A stretch of 64,000 nucleotides of DNA from Mariannaea sp. PMI_226 (lineage: Eukaryota > Ascomycota > Sordariomycetes > Hypocreales > Nectriaceae). Position 1 is the first letter of the stretch, and every line of letters starts with the position of its first letter. Shown in pieces: positions 1 to 9,600 of this stretch. Where the stretch lies: the NCBI GenBank assembly GCA_024336345.1, contig JANFOG010000006.1, positions 868,001 to 932,000 on the forward strand, written 5' to 3'. The position numbers were made by a program, and so were the translations under genes. Below the pieces are notes generated by a model. It was not told the DNA's origin. It saw only the letters and a program-made list of their open reading frames with translations, and ran no database searches.

Positions 1-2
1 AG

Positions 3-71
3 GAGCGTGAGGAGGCAGAGAGGAGGCGTGCGCGCGAAGGGGTGGTTGGTGATGCTGCTGAAGCAGCTTAA
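3..71 (+). CDS. 3' end of a truncated small gene (possible fourth array member)
   Basis: An open frame enters from the left edge and ends with TAA at 69-71. It encodes 22 visible residues, very rich in Glu and Arg at first (EREEAERRRARE) and then Gly/Ala. This charged tail resembles the C-terminal tail of the small cysteine protein at 1333-1623 (RDRREAQRRDWARRQ), and the strand and spacing fit a further upstream member of the array. No cysteine of the family signature is inside the window, so membership is inference. It could equally be the end of an unrelated gene. Confidence 0.4.
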   Translation, partial: EREEAERRRAREGVVGDAAEAA

Positions 72-671
72 ATGTGAGTGAGCAATTTGCACCTGGATCT
101 CGAATCAACTACTCTTCTTTCTCTTCTTATACACAAGTTTGAGGTGCTAATATCAAGGGTTTAGGTGTGAGCATTGATCCAACCACCAACTAGAGGTTGG
201 AGGCGGCGATGAATGGCTCGCTGCTTGACTTCCTTGTGGAGTGATGGAAATCGTCAAGGAACTGCCCATCAGTCAACGCATAAAAAAACATCATGAATCA
301 CGATTTGCTGTTTGGGTTTAGTACATGTACCATAGCGTATCAGAGCAGGACTCGGGGCAGGTAACATGACATACTAGTCCAACGGCGAGACTTGACGACA
401 TTGCAGCATGAGATACGACCAATTGAAAGACAATGTCTCTGTCTTATTCAAACTCCAAGATGCAGAGTAGTGAACTGTGATTAGAGTGACGTGAACAGAA
501 GGAGAGCGTGTCACTGACCCTGACTACTTATATAGTTACCGTGTGTATATGGCTGCTCTCCTCGATTTATCTCTTCTATTAAGACACGAACTACACAAGG
601 ACTCTAATCCTGGTCGCCTCAATATCACCAAACGAAGGTACAACTCTCAACCACTGCTAAACATCCCCATC
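72..671. other. Intergenic region and 5' leader of first small cysteine gene
   Basis: About 600 bp without a supportable gene. It contains a TATA-like element at 529-535 and one copy of the 12-mer TGAATCACGATT (294-305), which recurs at 1810-1821. The stretch after the TATA box is presumed 5' leader of the gene starting at 672. Confidence 0.6.
529..535 (+). promoter_or_regulatory. TATA box of first small cysteine gene
   Basis: TATATAG lies 143 bp before the ATG at 672. The two downstream paralogues have TATA-like elements at nearly the same distance (138 and 133 bp), which supports a real core promoter. Confidence 0.5.
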
Positions 672-884
672 ATGTGCGAGAAGGAGATTGTTCAGTGGAG
701 CTGCGGCGGTTGCCAGAGGTACACCCGCTCAGATCCGCCCGTGATGGTAGAATGTGTCCTCAAGCAGAACGGACGACGATGCGAAGTTAAAGAGGTCCGC
801 CCTACTATATACGAGCCGTGGGAGAAGTGTATCATCTGCGTACGGAGAGAGCAAGAGAAGAAGGTAAATAGAGACAAGGGGTAG
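672..884 (+). CDS. Small seven-cysteine protein, paralogue 1
   Basis: A 70-residue protein of unknown function. The ATG at 672 is chosen because it gives the N-terminal Met-Cys shared with the two neighbours; the frame is open upstream but that extension is not conserved. Cysteines are at 2, 11, 14, 28, 37, 53 and 56, giving C-x8-C-x2-C-x13-C-x8-C-x15-C-x2-C, followed by a short Lys/Arg/Glu-rich tail. There is no signal peptide and no membrane segment. Two CxxC pairs suggest metal (zinc) binding in the cell, which is inference. It is the first complete member of a three-gene same-strand array with about 650-bp periodicity. Small Met-Cys proteins with CxxC pairs are known to me as uncharacterised predicted genes in ascomycetes. 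The gene itself is fairly secure; the function is not. Confidence 0.7.
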   Translation: MCEKEIVQWSCGGCQRYTRSDPPVMVECVLKQNGRRCEVKEVRPTIYEPWEKCIICVRREQEKKVNRDKG

Positions 885-1332
885 TCTACCTCAATCAGAG
901 GTGGTTCATTTGGTGATTTATAGAGCAAGAAGCTCCACACACTCTCTCAGAAGAGGAAGAATAAGCAATAAATCAAGGATTTGAGGTATTCTTAATCGAT
1001 CCCATGTGTTTCTACACCCAATTTCAAGAACTAGACACATTGATCAGTCAAGGCTGGTTTCTCTAATTCAGGTCTTCAGACGCAGCAAGTTAGCCCCTCC
1101 CCATCTGCTTCATAAACCACCCAGTAGCCATACTCACGACTCCAACCCTCCAGATGTCGGAAAGCGAGAGGCCGAATCAAGGCCGTGGTTTCACTATAAA
1201 ATGGATACGAGCTTAGCTAGTACTCAAGCTCAGTTGCAAACTCTGCAACACAACATAAAGTTCTTGACCAACTACCAAATAAAAACAACCACGAGTATCT
1301 CGGAGTAAGTTAGCAGGAACAGAAAAGACAAG
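885..1332. other. Spacer and promoter between cysteine paralogues 1 and 2
   Basis: 448 bp with no coding signal. It includes presumed 3' UTR of paralogue 1 and a TATA box at 1195-1201 for paralogue 2. Confidence 0.6.
1195..1201 (+). promoter_or_regulatory. TATA box of second small cysteine gene
   Basis: TATAAAA lies 138 bp before the ATG at 1333, matching the spacing in both neighbouring paralogues. Confidence 0.55.
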
Positions 1333-1623
1333 ATGTGTCAAAACATGTTCTTAGGTTACTACTGCAACAAGTGTGAGAGACAGATTAGCAGAATTCCCGA
1401 CGGGACGATCCCCTGCGAGGCCTCCAAGAAGAAGGATTCCATAAACTGCATAATGTCAGAGAGGGAGGAGAAACATTGGGTTGACTCGAGAGACTGCGAA
1501 AGATGTTTACGCAACCGGCAGCGCGACGAGCAGCTCATCGACTTTATGGAGACAGAGAGGGATCGACGGGAGGCTCAGAGACGGGACTGGGCTCGCCGGC
1601 AGAGGGAATGTGATATAATGTAG
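1333..1623 (+). CDS. Small seven-cysteine protein, paralogue 2
   Basis: A 96-residue protein of unknown function. Cysteines at 2, 11, 14, 28, 39, 55 and 58 give C-x8-C-x2-C-x13-C-x10-C-x15-C-x2-C, the same ruler as its neighbours apart from two residues in the middle loop. Between the cysteines the sequences are strongly diverged, so the copies are old or fast-evolving. After the last cysteine there is a tail of about 38 residues dense in Arg/Glu/Asp (ETERDRREAQRRDWARRQ), probably helical. It ends with a further Cys near the C terminus. There is no signal peptide. Metal binding is inferred from the CxxC pairs. The array context suggests lineage-specific duplication. Confidence 0.72.
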   Translation: MCQNMFLGYYCNKCERQISRIPDGTIPCEASKKKDSINCIMSEREEKHWVDSRDCERCLRNRQRDEQLIDFMETERDRREAQRRDWARRQRECDIM

Positions 1624-1966
1624 AGAGGGAGAAGATGTAGCAGTAGGTAGTTGGCAAATATACATTGCGTGTTGCTGTATCTATGCATATTGTACCAATG
1701 AAGCCCCCTTGCTGTGACAAAGCGACAACTTTGTAGACCATGTATGCGAAGCAATGTTCTAGGACCCGAGTGATTCTGACGGATAGTCGAACAGAGATAC
1801 AAAGAGGAGTGAATCACGATTAAGGATTGTCCATATAAAACCCCTTCTGAATCTCCAGTCCGCATATTCTCTCCTTGAACTCCACACAATATCATTAACC
1901 ACGTTCAATCAAACCAGACAAGAAAGAACCCAATCAACCAAGAATTACCATACTACCAAATCAGCA
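1624..1966. other. Spacer and promoter between cysteine paralogues 2 and 3
   Basis: 343 bp without a gene. It contains the second copy of the 12-mer TGAATCACGATT (1810-1821), 13 bp before a TATA box (1834-1840). Confidence 0.6.
1834..1840 (+). promoter_or_regulatory. TATA box of third small cysteine gene
   Basis: TATAAAA lies 133 bp before the ATG at 1967. The repeated 12-mer TGAATCACGATT lies just upstream at 1810-1821 and could be an upstream activating site. Confidence 0.55.
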
Positions 1967-2212
1967 ATGTGTATTCAACACGTCAAAGAGTTCAACTGCA
2001 GAATGTGCAAGGGTCTTCTTCGCGCCGAGGATGATAGAAAGGACCTTTGCGAAAAGGCAGGCGACGCGAACCCCCCTGGCTGCAACTTGACCTACGAGAA
2101 GAAGACGATCATGGTTGAGGTGATTGAATGCCGCGACTGCACCGAGAAGATGGCGAAGATGGCCGCTGCTATCGAAGAGGATTGCAAGAGGCGACATGGT
2201 ATCAAGGATTGA
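1967..2212 (+). CDS. Small seven-cysteine protein, paralogue 3
   Basis: An 81-residue protein of unknown function with cysteines at 2, 11, 14, 28, 39, 55 and 58. Spacing is identical to paralogue 2 at every position (x8, x2, x13, x10, x15, x2). The stretch after the fifth Cys has a Tyr/Lys/Thr-Ile-Met-Val-Glu run that may form a beta strand leading to the final CxxC. The C-terminal tail (about 23 residues) is Met/Ala/Lys-rich and likely helical. There is no signal peptide or membrane segment. It is the last member of the array; the next gene is on the opposite strand with convergent ends 328 bp away. The conserved ruler with divergent fill is the best evidence that all three are translated. 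Confidence 0.75.
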   Translation: MCIQHVKEFNCRMCKGLLRAEDDRKDLCEKAGDANPPGCNLTYEKKTIMVEVIECRDCTEKMAKMAAAIEEDCKRRHGIKD

Positions 2213-2540
2213 TTGAGAGGTATGGAATAATTAGCTGGAAAAGACCATTTCATGATGTTGAGGTAGGGTGACGTTTTATGCATGGAATTGAAGCATTGTG
2301 GTAGAAGGGGATAACGAGGGCGGTAATGATATAAGCTCCTGAATCCCTATTGAAGTAACCAAAAGCAATAGTAATAATAAAACTTGGTTGTATCATCTAT
2401 CATGAGAAGTACATTCAGAGAGTTGCTCTCTTCTTGCCCAGTCTATCAGCCGTCGTAGTAGTATACATAATATACAAATACAGTCTATCATGCGCCCATC
2501 CCTCTTGTACACACCAAAAGCGCAGTATGTTTCTTCTCCT
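2213..2540. other. Convergent intergenic region
   Basis: 328 bp between the ends of paralogue 3 (plus) and the carrier gene (minus). It is presumed to hold both 3' UTRs; no gene is seen. Confidence 0.55.
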
Positions 2541-3571
2541 CTATACCCACCGTGGCAGGTAAAATTTCACATTCTCATACACCAAAAACGTCACCCAAGT
2601 CGCCGGCATCACTCTTACTACACCGGGAACGAGCCCGCGGTAGAAGCCGCGGAGTCCCTCTTCCGTCCAGATCCTCGAAACGACGCCCCGGAAACCTCGA
2701 CCGAACCGCTCGTCGGCCTCGTAGTTCTGCAGCCGGCTTCGGAGTACCTGGTATGGGTACGTGACCGCCCCGGCGACCAGCTTCGCCATACTTGATAGTG
2801 CGACAGTAGCCTCGGTCGTCATGGGGTGGTCTTCGCCGACGCCCTGGCGACGGAGTCGCCGCAAGTAGTACCATCGCTTCGCGGGCTCGTACACAGCAAA
2901 TTGCACGGCTCCGTGCGACACCCCAATCAGAGACACAGCCAGGCCACGATAGAAGCCGCGCACGCCCTCGGTCGCCAGAATGGTGCGCGCCCCGGCCAGC
3001 ATGGATGGGTAAGCACCCTGGGTGCCGCGATCCGACGACACCATGCGAGTCTTGAGAACCCAGATGGGGTTGGTCAACGCCGCCGTGGCAGCGCCGGAAA
3101 AGGCGCTGGCGGCGAAGTAGTCACCGGGGGATGGGCGGGCGCGGCCTTGGGAGGCGGCCAGGGCGCGCTCGAAGCGTGACTTGAAAAAGAAGAAGGAAGC
3201 CCAGCTGGAGGCGTTGCCGACAAGATTGGGCGTTAGACCACGGTAGAGCGAAGCGAGTGGTTGTGGGCTGGCCGCGAGGGAGCGCAAGATGGACATGGTC
3301 GAGGGACGGACCGATGAGGGGCTGTGGGAAGTGCGAAAGACTGGAGATAAGAGCCATGATTTTTTAGCCTTTTATTTTCATACTACAAGACGGGGAAAGA
3401 TTAAAGTAGAAACAGGAGAAGAAAATATCTCCATGGGAAGTGCGTACTCTGCATGCGAGTCTTCACAATGTCCAGCGGATGGACGACTAAGGTGGCGACG
3501 CTGCCGGCGCTGAGGCCGGCCATGGACTCGACGACGGCGGGGGGGAGACCCGCATGCTGGAGGTCGGGCAT
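2541..3571 (-). CDS. flx1: Mitochondrial FAD/folate-type carrier (Flx1-like)
   Basis: Mitochondrial carrier family protein of the inner membrane, closest by eye to yeast Flx1 and the folate/FAD transporter SLC25A32. Exons run on the minus strand at 3571-3448 and 3340-2541; the intron 3447-3341 has a GTACGC donor and CAG acceptor. The product is 307 residues, the usual length (yeast Flx1 is 311). The three carrier repeats carry P-L-D-I-V-K (from Pro32), P-I-W-V-L-K (from Pro133) and P-Y-Q-V-L-R (from Pro236). The Trp in repeat 2 and Gln in repeat 3 are typical of the FAD/folate/pyrimidine/NAD branch. The start at 3571 is preferred because the protein then begins just before the first transmembrane helix. 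An in-frame open stretch continues up to 3628, and the upstream bases do not settle the choice. Transport of FAD is inferred from family position; NAD or folate remain possible. Confidence 0.88.
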
Positions 3572-4138
3572 AAAGATGAAGTTATAGAAAGACCTCGAAG
3601 CTCCTGTCACATCGTGTGAGCGAAGCAAAGCGAGTGCACAGCAAGCAAGACGACAATGGTTGGTACTGGAAGGTTGAAGTTCAGCATCAACCCAAGTGAA
3701 AAAAAAAATTAAACTGGGTGATGCGGAGCTATCTGTAAGTAATAAGTCATCAGTCCGGGGGCACCGACGTCACCATCGATTTTTGGCATTCCCCCCAGTT
3801 TGGGTATTCAAAGCTCATGGCCGACTAGGCAGGAGAAAAAAAAAGTAGGATTTTGTGTTGGGATGAGGATTTGAAGAATTAAGAGTGGTTTTTTGTCATT
3901 TCAGACATGTATTCTGGTTTGCGTGGTGATACAAGCTTTATTCGTTCCAATACAATCAACCCCCTCCCTCGCATACGCGGGATCGTGATCCTGGCCTTTC
4001 CATTGCCACACGATTTCCCAACGCCATAAATGCAGGTGGTGCTGCTTCAGCTCGAAGTCTTTTTCCCATGACATAATATACAGTAAGGTGGTTTCAGTTC
4101 GGTTTTGCGTGCGTCCAGTTTTTTTGGGCTCAAGAGCT
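3572..4138. other. Promoter of the carrier gene and 3' UTR of tom7
   Basis: 567 bp between two minus-strand genes. It has A-rich runs near 3701-3710 and 3836-3843. No gene is seen. Confidence 0.55.
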
Positions 4139-4564
4139 TTAGGAGAGGGGGGAGAGAAGGCTGCGGGGTGTTGGGTTAGCGCCCATGTCAAGGTCCTCAG
4201 AAGTAGGTCAAGCTCAAACGTACCGGATGACCGAGGGTCGAGGGTCGCTGCGGGTGTAGCCTGCGGGCAGTGTCAGTTTCGAGAATCGGTTGGAAAGCGG
4301 TCGTTATCGAGGTGTCGTCGTACCGAGGTAGAGGATCAAGGGAAGATAGCCACTGGGGAAAATCCAAAGTCAGTAACAAGGTCGAAGAGATAACAACAAA
4401 ACGTTTCTATATTACGAGGAAAACATACTAGTGGATGGCAACGCGGGAGATATCGATGAGCTTGGCAATGCGCTCCTATAACCTTGGGTTAGTTCCCTCC
4501 GAGTCGAACGGTTGGCGAAAATGGACAAAGCGCGCACCTTGGATTCCTCGGAAAGGGCGAACAT
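4139..4564 (-). CDS. tom7: TOM complex subunit Tom7 (five small exons)
   Basis: Small subunit of the mitochondrial outer-membrane translocase, which modulates TOM complex assembly and stability. Five exons on the minus strand: 4564-4538, 4475-4429, 4352-4324, 4260-4224 and 4160-4139 (27, 47, 29, 37 and 22 nt). Introns are 62, 76, 63 and 63 nt, all GT-AG, with branch sites CTAAC or CTGAC. Splicing gives 53 residues. It opens with an acidic MFALSEESK segment, then the conserved ERIAKLIDISRVAIHYGY stretch leading into the single membrane segment (LPLILYLG). It ends YTRSDPRPSVIR followed by LLSPLS. Every junction keeps phase and restores the family pattern. The gene is divergent from SF3B4 with 474 bp between starts. 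Because no exon exceeds 16 codons, it is easily missed by ORF-based annotation. Confidence 0.93.
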
Positions 4565-5038
4565 CTTGATGGCTTTTTGGTTTAAAAGGAAGCGAAGCGA
4601 CTCGTGTTATAAATCCAGTATATAGCAAGAAGAAGCGACAACAGGGACGCCAATGACACCGTCGGTGATGGGATTCGGGCAACCTTTTCGAAAGCTGTGA
4701 GGACGCTTGCGTTTGTATCCTTGACGGTCTCCAAAAATTTCGTGATGCGATGGACGGACCAGGGAAAAAGTCGCTCTTCCGATCAAGCGCCAGGCGCGCG
4801 CCAGAAGCGGACTAACTTCGGCAAAGCTGGAACCTCATGAAGGCAACGCCAACCTCCAGCCAAAATTTCTGGGAGCATTGTAGAACAAGTTTTAAGAGGC
4901 CAAGGATACCATTTTCCGTACCTGTTTTTTCTCATTTGACGACGTTGTTTTGATGCGATTCAAAAGAGTTTTCTTAATCTCGAGTAATTGATACATAGAG
5001 AGAGAGAGAGAGAGGATTTCTCTCACCCTACCGACATC
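4565..5038. promoter_or_regulatory. Divergent promoter of tom7 and SF3B4, with (AG)9 tract
   Basis: 474 bp shared between two housekeeping genes. A perfect (AG)9 run occupies 4997-5014, ending 24 bp before the SF3B4 ATG, so it probably lies in the core promoter or 5' UTR. No clear TATA box is seen. Confidence 0.5.
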
Positions 5039-6222
5039 ATGGCGCAACACAGGCATTGGTGAGCTTCCCTACTTATTAACACCATTCACTCTAGATGAGA
5101 GCATCCGACTAATATGCTGTTTTTTCTTTGCTCAGGGAACAAGATAAGGAGGCGACCGTCTACATTGGAAATATCGACGAGCGCGCGACATCCGCAATGG
5201 TGTACGAGATCATGCTGCAAATGGGCCCCATTCACAACATCCACATGCCACGCGACCGCGTCACCCAAACGCACCAGGGCTTCGGTTTCGTCGAGTTCCG
5301 CACGCCCAACGACGCCGAGTACGCCGCCAACGTCATGAACGGTATCAAGCTGTACGGGAAATCTTTGCGCGTCAACAAGGCCAGCGCGGATAAGCAGAAA
5401 GCCGCCGAGGTCGGCGCCGAGCTCTTCGTCGGCAACCTGGACGCCATGGTGGACGAGAAGATTCTCTACGATACCTTTAGTCGCTTCGGGCCTTTGCTGA
5501 GCCTGCCCAAGGTGGCGCGCGAGGAGAGCGGTGCGAGCAAGGGGTTCGCCTTTGTCAGCTTTGGCGACTTTGAGAGTAGTGATGCAGCCATTGCCAACCT
5601 ACACGGCCAGTACATCCTGAGCAAGGAGGTATCAGTACAATACGCCTTCAAGAAGGATGGCCGAGGAGAGCGTCACGGTGACGACGCTGAACGAGCACTG
5701 GCCGCCGAGGCCAAGAAGCGAAACATTGTCCCCGAAGCGCAACCTGTACCCCAAGCCTTTCTGCAACCGCCACCCGCCGCCGCCGCCTCTGCCTCCGCAC
5801 CTCCAGCAACAGCTCCTCCTGCCGGCTTCGATCCATCCGCCATGGGCGCAATGCCTCCAATGGGAGGAGCTCCTTCGCAAGGCATGCCCGCAGGATTTGC
5901 GCCACCTGCCCGAGGACCTTCCCCGTACAACGCCGGAGTGCCCCCCGTTGGAGGCCCCCCCCGAGTCCCGGTTCCTCTCCCTCCTGCGCCGTCTGGCTTG
6001 CCAGCGAGACCGCCCCTGGCTCAGAGCGGCTTCACCAACCCAGCTGATTTCCACCCAGGAAGCTTCCGACCACCAAGCGGTGCAGCGCCGCCGCCTGGTT
6101 TCCCCGGAGCCCCCCCGCCTGGTTTCCATACTCCTCCAGGTGCAACTGGCACTCCTCCTCCACCCCCTGGCTTCATGCCTCCTCCAGGTTTTCCACCACC
6201 TCCCGGATTCAACCGTCGGTGA
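5039..6222 (+). CDS. sf3b4: Splicing factor 3b subunit 4 (SF3B4/Hsh49)
   Basis: U2 snRNP protein of the SF3b complex, which contacts pre-mRNA near the branch site in the nucleus. Exons are 5039-5058 and 5136-6222. The intron at 5059-5135 (77 nt) has a GTGAGC donor, CTAAT branch and CAG acceptor. It splits a Trp codon after a seven-residue first exon. The product is 368 residues. RRM1 has RNP2 (VYIGNI, 15-20) and RNP1 (GFGFVEF, 55-61). RRM2 has LFVGNL (103-108) and KGFAFVSF (142-149). Between them sits the family hallmark KLYGKSLRVNKASA, and after RRM2 YAFKKDGRGERHG (176-188). Residues from about 210 to the end are Pro/Gly/Ala-rich with repeated PPPGF units, as in other SF3B4 proteins. It is divergent from tom7 and convergent with the cohesin loader gene. 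Confidence 0.95.
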
Positions 6223-6645
6223 GCAGGTACATAAACCCTCACAAAAACAATTTATATAGACACGGCCATTATGACGGACTTTTAGGGACGGTTTGTAAGA
6301 ATGTTCTTTTTTGTTTTGTTTTATTCACCAGACTCAGGTCGAGTCACCATGTTTGGAATTAAGATAAGGCCCTCCTAACTCAGGACCAAGACCAACAAAA
6401 AAGCGATGAAATTGATCGCGGACTCTCTAATTATCCCATTCCCCATAAAAAGCAGAAGATGAGACCACTCAATGATGATGCGGTCAGGTATCGTACAGCT
6501 GTCATATCCCAAAAAAAAAGACTTTGGTATACAAACCGTTCCAAAACAACAAAACGTTTCCCTTTCTTTTGTCTGGCAAAGACCATGCCTCAACGCCAGG
6601 TTTGCAGTAGCATGCACCCTTTCTCTCTCTTTTGTTTTGATCATC
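6223..6645. other. Convergent intergenic region
   Basis: 423 bp between the stops of SF3B4 (plus) and the Mau2-like gene (minus), presumably two 3' UTRs. T-rich around 6306-6325. No gene is seen. Confidence 0.55.
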
Positions 6646-9600
6646 TCAACGCCCAGAAAATGCCTCGTTCGCTTCCCTTGTGGCCTTGTCCCACTCTCGC
6701 GATGCTTCGTCGTGTTGGCCTTGCACCTCGAATGATTGCGCAAGCATCCCGTCTGCGACGCTCTGCCACAAGACGTTGCCGCTGCGCTGCGCCTGCTTGG
6801 CCGCTGCCAAGGCGCTCTTGAGGGCTTGTTCGCCTATGACATTTTCGAATAGCCGGCTTCTCATAATAGCAAGCGTGACGGCAGCGCCCAAGACGTTGTT
6901 GGTTGACCGGGAACCGCCCATGGCAGCCTGAATATGTTGCTTCTGCATGTTTAGCTGCTGTGGAGGTTCCGTGACGAGGGCGGCCATGACATTATGCCAC
7001 GCTGTGCGCAGGTCGATATTATGGTGAACAGAGCACAGGGGCTGAAGCTGTTCAATCAGGTCGAGTGTCTCCGGGTCATCGCGCTGAGAAGGATGTTGCA
7101 TAATCCAGAGTCGATTTAGTGCCGCAAGGAGAGCCAACTCTTTGTGCGCCGCCTTGATACCAGTTCCGCGCTGCGACAGGCTGAAGCTGGGGTTCTGGAA
7201 AATGGTGAGAGCAGCTTGTAGGTCTCCCGTACCTTGGTAGTAAACCCCTGACAGATAGGTAGAGAGCAGTCGAAGGATGCTCTGTGTAGATGGTGTAATC
7301 AGACCCTCCAGATTGTCGATGAATTGTTTCGTCTTGACCCATTGGCAGTGACTCGCGGCCAGAAGACCTAGCAGGATGTTCAGATAGGTCTGAGTTTCCA
7401 CTCGCCACTCGCGCTGCCTGATAGCCTCTTGCAGCGATACGGACGCACCATAGCGCGTTCCCGCCGTTTCCTTGTCCCCTGATTGTTGTTAGTGGAGGTT
7501 TTTTTATTTTTTCAAAAAGAAAAAAAAAAGCTTTGAAAAAAAAAAAAGAAATTCTGGTTGACTTACAGTCGTCAAGGATTTTTAGACCCTCTCGCCAATA
7601 GTCGGCTGATGCTGCCGATCTACTGCCGCTGGGAGATTTGTGAAGATTGGCCAATCCACTGAGTACATGCCTAAAGCTAGGTTAGATTATGTGTATTCAA
7701 ACAGCATTGAACTAAGGGCCATAAGCTTACACAAGCGACCTCAGCTCCATTGGTGTCATAAAGGTCAGGACTAAAGAGTCTGTGGGTGAATCATGGTCTC
7801 CTCCACAAACGATAGTTGATGTATCGGCACTGATCGTATGCGCTGTTGACGGCTGCTTTTTGATAGGAACAAGGAAGTCAGCTTTGAAGTTGAGCGCATG
7901 GTCGCAAGTATCGATCCTCTTTTGTAGGTGGCGTAATTTCTGCGCCGTAACATCTGGGCTCTGGTGATTAATGCTAGAGGCTAGGTCTAGCAAAAGAGTC
8001 ATCAAGTCTAGCTGCATGATATGAACCGAAGGGTCAAACTGGAACTTTGCCGCCTGGGCGATGCAGGTCTGGACCCTTTCCATATTGCCGTCCTTAGTAG
8101 CCTTAAGTAGAGTGAGACCTTCGAAGATGGAAGCAAAGACACTGAGGGCCTTGTCCCCGCGCGAGTTGGCAATGGTCTGGATGGATTGAATGTTGCTTAG
8201 GGCGCTAGCATCAGCTGTCTGGCCGACTTCCATGTGAAATGTGGCTTTGAGCAATTTGAACGCATAAATCCAGTGGACATGTTTGAAGCTGCGCATCTAG
8301 TTAGCTTAGAGTATTGAAAGTGTGGCAACGGGTAGTATAACTAACGCTTCGCAGTCGGAAATATGGCGGTCAACGGCATTCAAAGCGGCTTTGTGGTTTC
8401 GCTGAAACAGCACCTTCAACATGAGATATTGCATGCAGTACTTCAAATCGAATAGGCGATGCTTTTCAATCCCGGTTAGCTTTGATCTAGAGAGGAAGAC
8501 AATTTCACGTACCTTGTCGCAGAGCGTGATGCCTTTGGTGAGAGCAGTTTCGGCCTCCATCAGATTCTCCGTCTCTTCCAACATTATGGATGCATATCGC
8601 AACCTCATCCTTGCCTCTTGGTGCGGTGATAGTCTCTTGCTCTGTAAAGAAGCCTCTAAGCAGGCCAATCCCGTCGTGATTAGGTTTTGGTATTCATCCA
8701 CACGGAGGGGATCTAGGGACATGGCCACATCGTGCACGGAAGACCGAGCCTTGCCAAAACATTCCTCAGCGACCGCCACCATCATCTTAACAGTGTCGAC
8801 CGGTCGAGCCTTGGGGGTTATGGCTGGTGATCTCTTGGTGATGCTCGGTGATCGCGCAGTGAGAGCCGGAGAATTGCTCACCGACGAATGAGGGCTAGGT
8901 TTTATCCTCGGAGTGACCGCTCCTGTCTTCTGTTGCAACGGCTGAGGCTGAGGCTGCGGAGTCTTGAGCATGATGTCCATTGGCTTCACAGTCATCGTAT
9001 CGAGTGGCTTCACCGTGATGCTCTCTAGTTGCGCCGGATTGATATTGTCTGGAGTCGGCGGGGCTATTGGAGTGCTCTGGGATTGTCCCATGATGGATAG
9101 CTGAGACGGAGAAATATGCTGTATGTCTTGTAGGCTGACAAACGTTTGAAAAGTCTCCGGCTGAGGTTGTTGTTGCTGCTGCTCTTGTTGAGGTGCCTCG
9201 GGAGCAGGTTTGGGGGTAGGTTCGGGGATAGAAACGGGTTCGAGAACGGGTTCTGGTATAGGCGCGGGGGCAAGTTCTTGTACAGGCTGCGGCGGAGGTT
9301 GTTCTTGGACACGCTGCAGGGGGGGTTGTTCTGAGGGTTTTCTCGGCATATGTTGATTGAAGGATGGTTGGCTTTGTGGATGTATGGTTGGTCGTTGAGT
9401 TTGGGGCTGCTGGTGCTGCAGCTGGTGCGCCTGTTGTTGTTGTTGTTGCTGTTGTTGGTGGTGGTGCGCTTGTTGGTGGTGCTGGTGATTTTGGGGCAGC
9501 TGGTACTGTTGGTGATGCGGTCGCTGCTGGTGCTGCTGCGGCTGCGGCGATTGAGGCACCGACATCTGGAATCCATGTTGCTGGTTTATCGTCGGCGTTC

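Noticed and set aside
543..671. N-terminal extension of 43 codons on the first cysteine protein
   Set aside because: Begins right at the TATA region, is not matched by either paralogue, and the Met-Cys start at 672 aligns exactly with the family.
5632..6129. 165-residue frame antisense to SF3B4
   Set aside because: Mirror of the Pro/Gly-rich coding sequence; composition is only what the complementary strand of CCN/GGN codons gives.
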